A stretch of 64,000 nucleotides of DNA from Coccinella septempunctata (taxonomy: Eukaryota > Arthropoda > Insecta > Coleoptera > Coccinellidae). Where the stretch lies: assembly GCF_907165205.1 (NCBI RefSeq), contig NC_058198.1, positions 21,699,240-21,763,239 on the forward strand. Reading direction: 5' to 3'. A program made the translations under genes and the position numbers. Below the pieces are notes generated by a model, which worked only from the letters and a program-made list of their open reading frames with translations, was not told where the DNA came from and searched no databases. Within the stretch, counting starts at the first letter, position 1, and each line of letters starts with the position of its first letter. Positions 20,590 to 33,120 of the stretch are shown piece by piece.

Positions 20590-20970
20590 CAGCCAATGCG
20601 TCAAATCAATCAATTCTGATCAATGTGTGTAAAGCGAATGGTTCTTCACATATGCGAAGCCACCAGTGTTGACATATATTGGCGCGAAATTTAAATATTT
20701 AGCGATCGCATCAGCTTCAAATTTATGTTCTTATAAAAGGACCGAACATTCTCCGGGCCGCGAAAAATGGCAAAATGCTAGTTGAGCAACGGTACATAAA
20801 ATTGGTTTGAAAGTCTAAAGCGATGAGTACAAGAAGCGTGTCTAGTGACATGAAACAAATTAGCGAGATATTTAAATAGCTATTTAAAAAAAAGGGGGAA
20901 ATATTAGGCGGTAAGTGCCCTTTCAAATAGGTAGTGGGCACAATTTAACGATTGGCCTCTTTAAGAAACC
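20590..20970. other. No recognised gene; possible LTR-like promoter
   Basis: A TATAAAAGG box at about 20735 lies in sequence next to the BEL gag block. It could belong to a retrotransposon LTR, but no repeat partner is visible in the window. Confidence 0.25.
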
Positions 20971-20974
20971 GATA

Positions 20975-22282
20975 TTAGTTTTTTTTATCCCTTACGTCAA
21001 TTAAAGCTGTCCATAAGAGAACTGCGGATGACTTTCGGCAGACACCAGCAGATGCGGTCAGAACTGCGACCTCGGAAGAGGTAGAACTGGTAGAAGGCAA
21101 CTCATCCACATTATGGGGAAGTCTAGATGGCGGCGGTGCGAGATGCAGCAGAGTGTGATGTCTTCCGTTACATTTTCGACAGGTATTTACTGATTTGCAG
21201 GAGCGCAGATCATGAATACCACTAAGACGATTAAAGCACAAGTGTTTTTGCTTGACAAAGGCATGACGTCCTTGTGGAGATCTTTTTAAGAATTCTGAAC
21301 AAGATTGTATGGAATGATCTTGTTTACATAGCGAGCAAATTGGGCTTTTTTTGAAGCGTTGAATTTTTTGATCATTCGAGAAATACGATTCTACGTTAGA
21401 TTTTGGATTCAGAGGTCGGTTGGTATGAGAAGATTTGACTTTATTACTTGAATTATGAGATGCTCCTAAAGTATCCAATGTAATACAGTATCTGTTAAGA
21501 AAGTCAACGAGCGTATTGAATTCTTGAATCGATGAAGACCCGTTTTCGAGTTCGAAGCGTGATACTGTTGCGTTATCTAATCGTTTTATTAAGAGCATGA
21601 ACAAAATAAAGTCCCAAGATTCCACAGGAAAATTCATATTCTTAAGAGCGGCTAAATTTTCTGTGAATGTATTGAGCATTCATTATTATTCATTATTACA
21701 ATTAATTTTACACGTATTTTCTATTGCGTTCCAATGTGCTTGAGCTCTCAACCTTTCATTAGAAAATCGATTGACAAGAGATTCGTATGCAATTTGATAA
21801 TTGTTCGAGCTCATAGGTAAAGTTCGTACTAAGGAAAGAGGCGGACCTTCTAGGGAAGAAATCAAGTAATTGAATCTTTCAATTTCAGTTAAAGAGTGGT
21901 TATTATGAACCAGAGCATCAAAAACATCAATAAATGTTACAAACTGCGTATAATCCCCTCTGAACTTTTTAATTTCTGTTTGCGGAAGACGGACATTCGG
22001 TGTACAAGCTGTAGCAATGGAACCCAGACTTTGCTTGCGAATTAAACTTGCTTGTGCTGAGATATTTAAAGATTCGCCATTCGGATCAAATAATTGTGTA
22101 TAGATTGTTTTGACGGAAAAAAACTTATCCTGAAATTCCTTCCTAATTAATTCTTCATTTGTAAGGTCAGAACTATCATCGCTTTGCAACATAATACCAG
22201 TAACAGTTTGATGCTGTTTATGAATTTCTTCACGAACATCATCAATTTCCATTTCTTCTTCAAGTTCTTCAAGTTCACCCAC
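20975..22282 (-). pseudogene. BEL/Pao retrotransposon gag with zinc knuckles, start of protease (copy 1)
   Basis: Two adjacent minus-strand blocks. 22282-21686 carries the BEL gag core (KKFRGDYTQFVTFIDVFDAL, ERFNYLISSLEGPPLSLV and a NRFSNERLRAQAH region). A TAATAATGA group of stops near 21685 interrupts it. 21679-20975 continues with FPVESWDFILFMLLIKRLD and then three Cys/His clusters (CSLCKQDHSIQSC, CFNRLSGIHDLRSC, CRKCNGRHHTLLH) that would bind the genomic RNA. The block ends in SAVLLWTALIDV, where the aspartic protease normally begins. The rest of pol is missing. It starts abruptly at VREEIHKQHQ, so the 5' end is lost too. Confidence 0.78.
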
Positions 22283-22499
22283 CTAAAGGTAAGAAAATCA
22301 CTATAGTTAATGATAATCTCATTTGTCCTTTATTCGTGAAATGTTGGGATTCTTTTGTTTCCTTTAAGTTTAGAATACAGTCCATTATTTTCACTAATTT
22401 GAAAGAAAATCGTAACAGTAGTTTTTCAATAAGGTTGAACCACTTCAGTTCTTCCAACTGAATTTTCCCCAACACAAATTATGGCGAATCTATAAATTA

Positions 22500-23806
22500 C
22501 GTAATCCCTAAACCTCAAACTTGTGACCGAGTGTTTAATAATGATGATAATAGTGATCATAGCGGCGGTTACAGCACTCGATCAAAAAGTATCACGCTAG
22601 ATGATTCACGTAAACAAGTGGTAAGGTAGGAAAGATCGGCTCTTATTCATGAAATGGTTCGTTCGCGAGCCAAATCTACAGTGAATGATGATATCGACGA
22701 CGATGATAGAAATCAAGGTCAACCGATTATAAGTGATTCACGTATACCGCCGGTAAGATTGGAGAGATCTTCTCTTATAGATCGAATGATTCGCTCTTCA
22801 TCGATATCTATAAATGACGAGGCCGCAAAACGAATCGAGGTGATTTACGTGTACCGGTGGTAGAATTGGATAGGTTTTCTATTATCGAGAAATCGATTTC
22901 CTATCGATCCGAATCTATAATCGTTCATAGGAATGACGACGACACGAATAACGATAGCGATGATAATAGGATTAGAGACGAAACGACGAATTCGCTTAGT
23001 AGTTAGAGTAGTAGTACGATAAGACAGGTTTTCTCCTATAGAGCAGTTAATTTGTTCTGGAGAGTTAGATACAATTATCGTCGATAGGGCCAACGAAAAT
23101 ATGAATTCTAATTCGACGGTCGCATTAGAAGGTGATGACAATAATACAGAAAATGAGATATTTGATAATACTTCGTTAGTTATTACTACTACCACCGACG
23201 GTAGTGTCGATGATACATGTGCACGAAATTCAGGTACGCCGAAAGGAAGGACTCGTAGACAATTCCGCATCGTATCACTTATAAAAATTTAATTACCTTT
23301 GGATCGGAACGAATAGAATTATTGGATTCGGATAAATGTGGCACGTTGAACGGTTCATGCGCCTTTTGTGGTGCTCTATTTTATACGCAAGAAAATATTG
23401 CTAGAACGCATGAGCATACGTCGTGTTGCAAAGGAGGTGCGTATATTTTACCAGCGTTAAGTCCTTGTCCTTTAGAAATCAAGAATTTGTATACTAGTAG
23501 CCATTCTTCAGCTTTACAATTTAGTTTGTTCGCGCTGGCATCGTTTAAAACTTCTCAACCGATACTTCGAAGACGGGGTCAAGGTCATTGGAGTTTTTCG
23601 ATATGTGGGCAAATTTACCATTTCTACGATCCACTTCCTAATGCGCAAGATTTTGTAACACCCACACTTTATCAGATGTATTTTCTCGATGACGAAGAAG
23701 CGATACGAAGAAGAAACGCTTTCGCAGAAGGAAGAGGGTTGGATTCTGGACTCGTCAGTCGGATCGAGAGACGGATAATAGATTCATTCGTGCTTACAAA
23801 ACTATG
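22500..23806 (+). pseudogene. Helitron Rep/helicase protein, N-terminal part (copy 1)
   Basis: The 3' portion has the Helitron_like_N signature: CAFCGALFYTQEN, CCKGGAYILPALSPCP, SLFALASFKTSQ, then GHWSFSICGQIYHFYDPLP and YQMYFLDDEEAIRRRNAF. A one-base frameshift near 23770 changes the frame just before NRFIRAYKT. The protein continues after the 10.3-kb insertion, at 34079. Upstream (22610-23000) is an acidic, Ser/Arg-rich region built from three ~95-bp repeats. Helitrons move by rolling-circle replication; the Rep catalytic HUH/YY motifs would lie further downstream and are not present in this window. Confidence 0.72.
22605..22950 (+). repeat. Three imperfect ~95-bp repeats in the Helitron N-terminus
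   Basis: Units start with GATTCACGTA (about 22605 and 22736) and GATTTACGTG (about 22842). Each encodes a version of (S/L)R-x-P-V-x-(R/E)-L-(E/D)-R-(S/F)-x-(L/I)-I followed by basic and Ser-rich residues. The second copy of the Helitron at 63490-63800 has the same repeats. Confidence 0.6.
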
Positions 23807-23829
23807 ATAATAATAATAATAATAATAAT
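23807..23829. repeat. (TAA)n microsatellite at the 5' edge of the Dong array
   Basis: About seven ATA/TAA units. TAA units recur at every Dong 3' junction (28692-28698, 32301-32307, 33111-33120). Confidence 0.75.
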
Positions 23830-24337
23830 GGCCTGGCCTGCCTGGCAGCGATCTGGTAGCTGGCCTGCCGGGCAGCCATCGTAACGACGTAGACGGTGCA
23901 GCCAGCCACGCCTGCTGTCCGCAGTCCCATTCCTTTTTCCTCTCTCTTTCACATCCTTTATAGGGGTGCTCTTTCTGCTCTCATTTCTCTACCCCTCACC
24001 CAAACCGAGAAAGGGGAGCACAAACCCATGAAAATGGTGATAACGAGAAGCCTCGGAAACAAGTCGCTGCCTGGGGATCGTCAGGGCATGTCTGGAGCCG
24101 GCGCTGGACATGACAGCATGCGGGACGTCGGTGGCAGGATGTTGAGGAAGCGGGCTCCTGCTGCAAAAGAAGCTACAGCTCCAAAGCAACAACAGCAACC
24201 AACGAGTCCAATTCAATTGCCGACTCGAACCGCTGAAGGTGCTGCGCAGGATATTCAGCCAGTGCTCACCCAAGCGGGGTTAGTTAGAAAGCGCATGAAA
24301 TGGACAACGTCCATGAATGAAACCATAGTGCGCATAT

Positions 24338-24981
24338 GGATGCTTAATATGGAGCCCGGGATACGATGTGCATGTCAATAGTTTAGAGAATGTACAGAGG
24401 CGATTTTTGAAGTATATATGTTTTCGAATTGACGGTGTTTATCCAAACAGGGGTACTGCACATGCAAATCTTTTAAGTAGATTTGAAGTTAATTCTCTAG
24501 AGCGACGGCGTACTTATTTAGGTATTCTGTTCCTGATGAAGATTTTATCCTCGGTAATTGATTGTCCCTACTTGCTTGCCCTTATAAATTTTCATGTTCC
24601 TAGACTACCCGTGCGAAATATGACCACATTTTACCTACCTTTTCCACGTTCTAATGTACTTCTTTTTTCGCCTCTGTATAGAATGTGTAGTGATTACATG
24701 TCCCATCAGGACATTATTGATATATTTCATTGCAATCCATCTGATGTAAAAAGGGCCATTCTTGGTTAAATTTATTTTTTTTTTTTTTTTTATCGCGAGT
24801 GTGAGCTTTTTTCTCCAATGGAGTTTTTTTTCAGCTCATGCTCTGCTTTGGGTATTATAAAGGTGCTTATTGTTTGTTTAGCTTAGTCACGAATTGTACA
24901 CGAAGTTAAATTATCGTATCATTTTTTATTGTAAATTTCTCCCATTCTATAATTGGCCTAGGCTGTGGAATGGTGTATTAC

Positions 24982-25013
<32 letters not shown>

Positions 25014-25014
25014 A
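24338..25014 (+). mobile_element. LINE 3' fragment nested in Dong copy A
   Basis: Compared with copy B (GCGCATATATAACTCC at 28770), copy A has 677 extra bases after GCGCATAT. They encode the C-terminus of a jockey/CR1-like polymerase (SLENVQRRFLKYICF, RRTYLGILFLMK, ending KRAILG at 24769). An 18-base T run follows, and an (AAAT)n tail at about 24983-25014. The duplicated target is ATAT or slightly longer; it merges with the tail. Confidence 0.78.
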
Positions 25015-25661
25015 TATATAACTCCATCACGGGACTAGGGCAGAACACGAACAACTATAGGAAAAGGCTCCATGAGGAATTCTGCAACGCCTAGCCAAAT
25101 CTCAATGTCACTGAACAACGAGTGGCAGACCAGTACCGCGTAATTCTGAGAAATGAACTAATACCAACGGCCCGAATCGACGCAATTAAACGAGAACTTC
25201 AGCGTCCGCCTGCAATAGAGAATGACACCAACACCTCTGATGAAAATCACATGCTTGGGCAACAACGGGCAGAAGAAACTGATACTGAAAGTCCATCTTG
25301 CAACGCAAGTGAGCCTGAACACCAGGACGATAGAGAAGAGCTCCACCGACAAGTTGACTCTGACATGAGGAGATACTTTGCCGAACTGGAAGGAACAGAT
25401 CCTCTTCATCGAGTAGCACCTCCACGACTCAATACATCCAAGAAACTGTCACTTATAATCGACATCTTGAATAAGGACGTTTTACCTGAATACCTACAGA
25501 ACGGAAGTTCATTGGAATATCTGCATCTAGTTTTTCACTGTGCAGCGCTAACGACAGCGAAAACCATAGGGGCGAAAATTCGCCAAACGAACAATGATGG
25601 TCCAAAATTACACAAATCACACGCGCCAGCATGGCAGAAACGTCTTCAATACAAAACAGAA

Positions 25662-25929
25662 AGGCTAAGAAGAGACATTGGACGACTGACGGAGTACTTG
25701 AACGGGAATCGAGGAAGAAAGGTTATGAAAGCTGCCAAAGAGATCATGGATAGAAACAGGACACACACAGAACGAGAGACGGAGAATGCTACAGCAGGCT
25801 AAGAAGAGACATTGGACGACTGACGGAGTACTTGAACGGGAATCGAGGAAGAAAGGTTATGAAAGCTGCCAAAGAGATCATGGATAGAAACAGGACACAC
25901 ACAGAACGAGAGACGGAGAATGCTACAGC
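25662..25929 (+). repeat. 134-bp exact tandem duplication in Dong copy A
   Basis: AGGCTAAGAAGAGACATTGG begins at 25662 and again at 25796. The following ~125 bases are the same in both. Copy B has a single version (about 29420). 134 is not a multiple of three, so the ORF is frameshifted. Confidence 0.88.
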
Positions 25930-28698
25930 TCACCATTGCCTCGACACTCTGAAGCAAAAATTAAGTCTGTATGCAGAACGCCTGAGGAGATATAAAAGCA
26001 ATTATAGCCGGAAAAGAGACAATAATTCATTCGAAAAGTCGGAAGAATCTTTCTACCGGTCACTCACATCGTCGGATGGAGAAAATGGAAAGTTACCACC
26101 AAAGGAAGCCATTGAACAATTCTGGACCGAACAATTATCAACGAAACCTCACTTCAATGGAGATACCGGATGGATTGAAGATGAGAAATCTGAAGCTTTA
26201 AAATATGAGCCGATGCAGCATGACATGATCACAATTGAAGAAGTAAAATCAGCTATCAGAGGACTGCACAACTGGAAAGCACCTGGGCCGGATGGATTAC
26301 AGAACTTCTGGATCAAGAAACTTTGGATCATGCATGACAAATTGACCTCCGCAATAAATGATGTCATTGAACATCCTGAAAGAATGCCAGTATTCCTTAC
26401 ACATGGCACAACATACTTGTTACCTAAAGACCAAAGGAATACAGAAGACCCATCCAAGTACCGACCAATCACATGTCTTCCAACGCTGTACAAATTAATC
26501 ACATCGTGCATTTCAAACCGAATTCACAACCATTGCGAAAGGAATAACATCATCGCCATGCAACAGAAAGGATGCACCAAAGACAGCCGAGGGTGCAAAG
26601 AACAACTAATAATAGATTCAGTTATCTGCAATCAAGCATTCTCCAAGCGAAGGAATCTTTACGCTGCGTACATAGACTACAAAAAAGCATTCGATTCTAT
26701 ACCTCACGAATGGCTCTTGACGATCTTGAAGATTTACAAGGTGGATCCCAATATTGTTAAGTTCCTGAAAAACGCCATGTCAACCTGGCGTACTAGTCTT
26801 CAAATGAAAGCAGTAGATTGCTCCATTACAACAGGACCTATTCCAATAAGACGCGGAATTTTCCAAGGAGACTCGCTGAGCCCTCTGTGGTTCTGCATAG
26901 CCCTGAATCCCTTGTCTCATAGATTGAATTCTACGGACTACGGATTTTCCATCAAGAGCGGCAGTAGAACTATGATGAAACTGAATCATCTCCTTTACAT
27001 GGACGACTTGAAACTCTTCGCATCTACCAAAAAACAAATGCAACTGATGCTGAAAATGGTGGAAGGATTCTCGGAAGACATCAAAACGAAGTTTGGACTA
27101 GAAAAATGTCGACTGCTGAACATAACGAGAGGGAAAATAGAAGATGGTACGTTCGAACTCAAGGAAGGTGCAGAAATTGAAGCATTAAAGGAAGGAGACA
27201 CATACAAGTATCTAGGCATAAAACAGGCAAGAAAAATCAATCAGACCCAGATGAAGAAAGAATTAACGGAGGAGTTCACCCGAAGATTGAGAAGGATAAT
27301 GAGAACTGGTCTTAACAGCAAGAATCTGATAAAAGCGATTAACACCTACGCTTGCTCGGCGCTGAGCTATTCATTTGGTATTATCTCTTGGACGACCACC
27401 GATTTAGCAGCTTTACAGAGAAAAATAAGGACGATGCTGACTAAACACAATAAACATCACCCCAAAAGCTCAATAGAACGGACAGAGCTGCCACGACATC
27501 TTGGGGGTAGAGGAATTGTTGATTTGTCCAACCGTATGTCCCAGGAAATTGAAGGACTTCGAAAATATTTCTTGAGCAAGGCAGCTTCGTCAGAACTCCA
27601 TCGAGTAGTTTGTGTTTCTGATAGTTCTACACCATTAAAGCTACAACAGGATCACTTGGAAACCGTCGAACACTCTGCAGAAAGTAAAATGCAGAAACTG
27701 ATTGGCAAACCTTTGCATGGGAGGCACCAGAACGAGGTCAACCATGATTACGTCGATATATCTGCGTCGAACTACTGGTTGACTTCCGGAAGGTTGTTTC
27801 CTGAGACAGATGGCTTCATGCTCGCCATCCAGGATCAGGTGATTCCAACAAGAAACTACATGAAGTACATCGCCAAGGATGCCTCAGTGGCGGACGATAG
27901 CTGTCGTTATGGCTGTGCTACACATGAAACTATCCAGCACATCACCGGCGGATGTCAGAAGTTCGCGGGCACGGAGTACAAAAACAGACATGATGCTGTT
28001 GCCAAGATTCTTCACCAAGAATTGGCACTAAAACACCAACTTCTGACTTCGAAAAAGGTTCCTTATTACAATTACCATCCGGATGCTGTGCTGGAAAACG
28101 AACATCACAAGCTCTACTGGGATCGCACGGTTCTCACAGACCGAAAAATAACCCACAATTGACCAGACCTCATATTGCTCAATAAGGATGAGGACAGAGC
28201 ACTATTTATCGACGTGGCAATTCCAAATAATACCAATCTTCTGGATAGGCACACTGAAAAAATTTCAAAATACAGAGATCTCGAGGAACAGACCAGACGA
28301 CAGTGGAAGCTGAAAGATATCAAGACCATCCCTATTGTCATTTCATGTACAGGCCTGATACCGAAGAAACTACTAGAGTACTTCAGGAAACTTCAGTAGG
28401 ACGAAAATATCTATAGAGTCATGCAGAAGGCGGTACTGCTCGGAACGGCCAGAACTGTACGCAAGTACATGGGGAATGCAGAGGAACACCGTCTGCTCCG
28501 ACAGGAAGTGCGGGTGGAGCAGGAATCCAACCTACAGCAGGGAGGCAAGGAGCGACCCGGACCCGACCACCACCACGAGCCCGAAAACCTGGAAAGGGCT
28601 CCAACAGAGCTTAATCCTTTTGATATCTGAGATATCTGGGATAAGTGAATTTTCCTCTGGAGAGGAGTGTGAAAGCCGCAAGGCTAAAGTCATTAATT

Positions 28699-31600
28699 AG
28701 TGCTCACCCAAGCGGGGTTAGTTAGAAAGCGCATGAAGTGGACAACGTCCATGAATGAAACTATTGTGCGCATATATAACTCCATCACGGGACTAGGGCA
28801 GAACCCGAACAACTATAGGAAAAGGCTCCATGAGGAATTCTGCAACGCCTACCCAAATCTCAATGTCACTGAACAACGAGTGGCAGACCAGTACCGCGTA
28901 ATTCTGAGAAATGAACTGATACCAACGGCCCGAATCGACGCAATTAAACGAGAACTTCAGCGTCCGCTAGCAATAGAGAATAACACCAACACCTCTGATG
29001 AAATTCACATGCCTGGGCAACAACAGGCAGAAGAAACTGATACTGAAAGTCCATCATGCAATGCAAGTGAGCCTGAACAGCAGGACGATAGGGAAGAGCT
29101 CCACCGACAAGTTGACTCTGACATGAGGAGATACTTTGCCGAACTGGAAGGAACAGATCCTCTTCATCGAGTAGCACCTCCACGACTCAATACATCCAAG
29201 AAACTATCACTTATAATCGACATCTTGAATAAGGACGTTTTACCTGGGTACCTACAGAACGGAAGTTCATTGGAATATCTGCATCTAGTTTTTTACTGTG
29301 CTGCGCTAACGACAGCGAAAACCATAGGGGCAAAAATTCGCCGAACGAACAACGATGGTCCAAAATTACACAAATTACACGCGTCAGCATGGCAGGAACG
29401 TCTTCAACACAAAACAGAAAGGCTAAGAAGAGACATTGGACGACTGACGGAGTACTTGAACGGGAATCGGGGAAGAAAGGTTGTGAAAGCTGCCAAAGAG
29501 GTCATGGATAGAAACAGGACACACACAGAACGAGAGACGGAGAATGCTACAGCTCACCAGTGCCTCGACACTTTGAAGCAAAAATTAAGTCTGTATGCAG
29601 AACGCTTGAGGAGATATAAAAGCAATTATAGCCGGAAAAGAGACAATAATTCATTCAAAAAGTCGGAAGAAACTTTCTACCGGTCATTCACATCGTCTGA
29701 TGGAGAAAATGGAAAGTTACCACCAAAGGAAGCCATTGAACAATTCTGGACCGAACAATTATCAACAAAACCTCAGTTCAATGGCGATACCGGATGGATT
29801 GAAGATGAAAAATCTGAAGCTAGAAAATATGAGCCGATGCAGCATGACATGATCACAATTGAAGAAGTAAAATCAGCTATCAGAGGACTGCACAACTGGA
29901 AAGCACCTGGGCCTGATGGATTACAGAACTTCTGGATCAAGAAACTTTGGATCATGCATGACAAATTGACCTCCGCAATAAATGATGTCATTGAAAATCC
30001 TGAAAGAATGCCAGTATTCCTTACACATGGCACAACATACCTGCTACCTAAAGACCAAAGGAATACAGAAGACCCATCCAAGTACCGACCAATCACATGT
30101 CTCCCAACGATGTACAAATTAATCACATCGTGCATTTCAAACCGAATTTACAACCATTGCGAAAGGAATAACATCATCGCCATGCAACAGAAAGGATGCA
30201 CCAAAGACAGCCGAGGTTGCAAAGAACAACTAATAATAGATTCAGTTATCTGCAATCAAGCGTTCTCCAAGCGAAGGAATCTTTACGCTGCGTACATAGA
30301 CTACAAGAAAGCATTCGATTCTATACCTCACGAATGGCTCTTGACGATCTTGAAGATTTACAAGGTGGATCCCAATATTGTTGAGTTCCTGAAAAACGCC
30401 ATGTCAACCTGGCGTACTAGTCTTCAAATGAAAGCAGCAAATTGCTCCATTACAACAGGACCTATTCCAATAAGACGCGGTATTTTCCAAGGAGACTCGC
30501 TGAGCCCTCTGTGGTTCTGCATGGCCCTGAATCCCTTGTCTCATAGATTGAATTCTACGGACTACGGATTTTCCATCAAGAGCGGCAGTAGAACTATGAT
30601 GAAACTGAATCATCTCCTTTACATGGACGATTTGAAACTCTTCGCATCTACCAAAAAACAAATGCAACTGATGCTGAAAATGGTGGAAGGATTCTCGGAA
30701 GACATCAAAATGAAGTTTGGACTAGAAAAATGTCGACTGCTAAACATAGCGAGAGGAAAAATAGAAGATGGTACGTTCAAACTCAAGGAAGGTGCAGAAA
30801 TTGAAGCATTAAAGGAAGGAGACACATACAAGTATCTAGGCATAAAACAGGCAAGAAAAATCAATCAGACCCAGATGAAGAAAGAATTAACGGAGGAGTT
30901 CACCCGAAGATTGAGAAGGATAATGAGAACTGGTCTCAACAGCAAGAATCTGATAAAAGCGATTAACACCTACGCTTGCTCGGCGCTGAGCTATTCATTT
31001 GGTATTATCTCTTGGACGACCACCGATTTAGCAGCTTTACAGAGAAAAATACGGACGATGCTGACTAAACACAATAAACATCACCCCAAAAGCTCAATAG
31101 AACGGACAGAGCTGCCCCGACATCTTGGGGGTAGAGGAATTGTTGATTTGTCCAACCGTATGTCCCAGGAAATTGAAGGACTTTGAAAATATTTCTTGAG
31201 CAAGGCAGCTTCGTCAGAACTCCATCGAGTAGTTTGTGTTGCTGATAGTTCTACACCATTAAAGCTACAGCAGGATCACTTGGAAACCGTCGAAAACTCT
31301 GCAGAAAGTAAAATGCAGAAACTGATTGGCAAAACTTTGCATGGGAGGCACCAGAACGAGGTCGACATATCTGCGTCGAACTACTGGTTGACTTCCGGAA
31401 GGTTGTTTCCTGAGACAGAGGGCTTCATGCTCGCCATCCAGGATCAGGTGATTCCAACAAGAAATTACATGAAATACATCGCCAAGGATGCCTCAGTGGC
31501 GGACGACAGCTGTCGTTATGGCTGTGCGACTCACGAAACTATCCAGCACATCACCGGGGGATGTCAGAAGTTCGCGGGCACGGAGTACAAGAATAGACAT

Positions 31601-32307
31601 GATGCTGTTGCCAAGATTCTTCACCAAGAATTGGCACTAAAACACCAACTTCTAACTTCGAAAAAGGTTTCTTATTACAATTACCATCCGGATGCAGTAT
31701 TGGAAAATGAACATCACAAACTCTACTGGGATCGCACGGTTCTCACAGACCGGAAAATAACCCACAATAGACCAGACCTCATATTGCTCAATAAGGACGA
31801 GGACACAGCACTATTCATCGACGTGGCAATTCCAAATAATAACAATCTTCTAGATAGACACACTGAAAAAATTTCAAAATACAGAGATCTCGAGGAACAA
31901 ACCAGAAGACAATGGAAGCTGAAAGATATAAAGACCATCCCTATTGTCATTTCGTCTACAGGCCTGATACCGAAGAAACTACTAGAGAACTTGAGGAAAC
32001 TTCAGTTGGACGAAAATATTTATAAAGTCATGCAGAAGGCGGTACTGCTCGGAACGGCGAGAACTGTACGCAAGTACATGGGGAATGCAGAAGAACACCG
32101 TCTGCTCCGACAGGAAGTGCGAGTGGAGCAGGAATCCAACCTACAGCAGGGAGCAGAGGAGCGACCCGGACCCGACCACCACCACGAGCCCGAAAACCTG
32201 GAAAGGGCTCCAACAGAGCTTAATCCTTTTGATATCTGAGATATCTGGGATAAGTGAATTTTCCTCTGGAGAGGAGTGTGAAAGCCGCAAGGCTAAAGTC
32301 ATAATAA
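28699..32307 (+). mobile_element. R4/Dong LINE, copy B, head-to-tail after A
   Basis: Starts at AGTGCTCACC, equivalent to 24261 in copy A, directly after copy A's 3' end and ATTAATT. It lacks about 430 bp of 5' leader, so it is 5' truncated. It lacks both the LINE fragment and the 134-bp duplication found in copy A. Confidence 0.85.
28700..32239 (+). pseudogene. Dong copy B ORF, one premature stop
   Basis: Domain order: Myb-like helices (residues ~10-70), an acidic spacer, a Lys/Arg-rich helix, RT (YKKAFDSIPHEW at about 30300; YMDDL at 30620-30631), connector with TGA at 31184-31186 where copy A has CGA, then the CCHC block (CRYGCATHETIQH) and the restriction-like nuclease (RPDLILL...ALFIDVAIP). 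The ORF ends at TGA 32237-32239 after NPFDI. A 12-base in-frame deletion relative to A lies at about 31361. Apart from the single nonsense codon, the frame is open for about 1180 codons, the normal length for the clade, so this copy is recent. Confidence 0.85.
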
Positions 32308-33120
32308 GCCTCAGTGGCGGACGATAGCTGTCGTTATGGCTGTGCTACACATGAAACTATCCAGCACATCACCGGCGGATGTCAGAAGTTCGCGGGCACG
32401 GAGTACAAAAATAGACATGATGCTGTTGCCAAGATTCTTCACCAAGAATTGGCACTAAAACACCAACTTCTAACTTCGAAAAAGGTTCCTTATTACAATT
32501 ACCATCCGGATGCTGTGCTGGAAAACGAACATCACAAGCTCTACTGGGATCGCACGGTTCTCACAGACCGAAAAATAACCCACAATAGACCAGACCTCAT
32601 ATTGCTCAATAAGGATGAGGACAGAGCACTATTCATAGACGTGGCAATTCCAAATAATACCAATCTTCTAGATAGGCACACTGAAAAAATTTCAAAATAC
32701 AGAGATCTCGAGGAACAAACCAGAAGACAGTGGAAGCTGAAAGATATCAAGTCCATCCCTATTGTCATTTCATCTACAGGCCTGATACCGAAGAAACTAC
32801 TAGAGAACTTGAGGAAACTTCAGTTGGACGAAAATATCTATAGAGTCATGCAGAAAGCGGTACTGCTCGGAACGGCGAGAACTGTACGCAAGTACATGGG
32901 GAATGCAGAGGAACACCGTCTGCTCCGACAGGAAGTGCGGGTGGAGCCAACCTACAGCAGGGAGGCGAGGAGCGACCCGGACCCGACCACCACCACGAGC
33001 CCGAAAACCTGGAAAGGGCTCCAACAGAGCTTAATCCTTTTGATATCTGAGATATCTGGGATAAGTGAATTTTCCTCTGGAGAGGAGTGTGAAAGCCGCA
33101 AGGCTAAAGTCATAATAATA
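32308..33120 (+). mobile_element. R4/Dong LINE, copy C, 3' fragment
   Basis: 813 bp starting in GCCTCAGTGG (equivalent to copy A 27877), head-to-tail after copy B. It ends in AAAGTCATAATAATAAT. It holds the CCHC and nuclease part in one frame to 33126, with the Arg before PDLILL intact. An 8-base deletion near 32947 changes the C-terminal frame. Confidence 0.85.

Larger units (their letters stand above)
24028..28399 (+). pseudogene. Dong copy A single ORF: Myb-like N-terminus, RT, CCHC, restriction-like endonuclease
   Basis: Starts at ATGAAAATGG. N-terminal Myb-like helices (KRMKWTTSMNETIVRI) are cut by the LINE fragment, and resume at 25016. A 134-bp tandem duplication (25662-25929) shifts the frame. 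The RT follows: WKAPGPDGLQNFW, KYRPITCLPTLYK, AAYIDYKKAFDSIPHEW, RRGIFQGDSLSPLWF and LLYMDDLKLFA. Then the CCHC block (CRYGCATHETIQH) and, after a TGA at 28160-28162 in place of the Arg before PDLILL, the PD-(D/E)xK nuclease (ALFIDVAIP). A second stop is TAG at 28397-28399. The nuclease is the R2-type enzyme that cuts the target site. Four separate lesions make this copy dead. Confidence 0.82.
23830..28698 (+). mobile_element. R4/Dong-clade LINE, copy A (nearly full length, interrupted)
   Basis: About 4.9 kb including a 677-bp foreign insertion (24338-25014). This copy alone has the GC-rich 5' leader (23830-24020) and the N-terminal Ser/Gln-rich region. Its 3' end, AAGGCTAAAGTCAT, meets TAA-type sequence at 28692. 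Dong elements of the R2 group are known for insertion in TAA repeats. Confidence 0.82.

Noticed and set aside
22654..23807. Viral gene cluster
   Set aside because: Repeats and acidic composition first suggested a virus, but the CCKGG...LPALSPCP and ICGQIYH blocks are Helitron signatures.
26149..27240. Minus-strand open frames within the Dong elements
   Set aside because: They recur at the same place in copies A and B only because the sense strand is conserved; no independent motifs.
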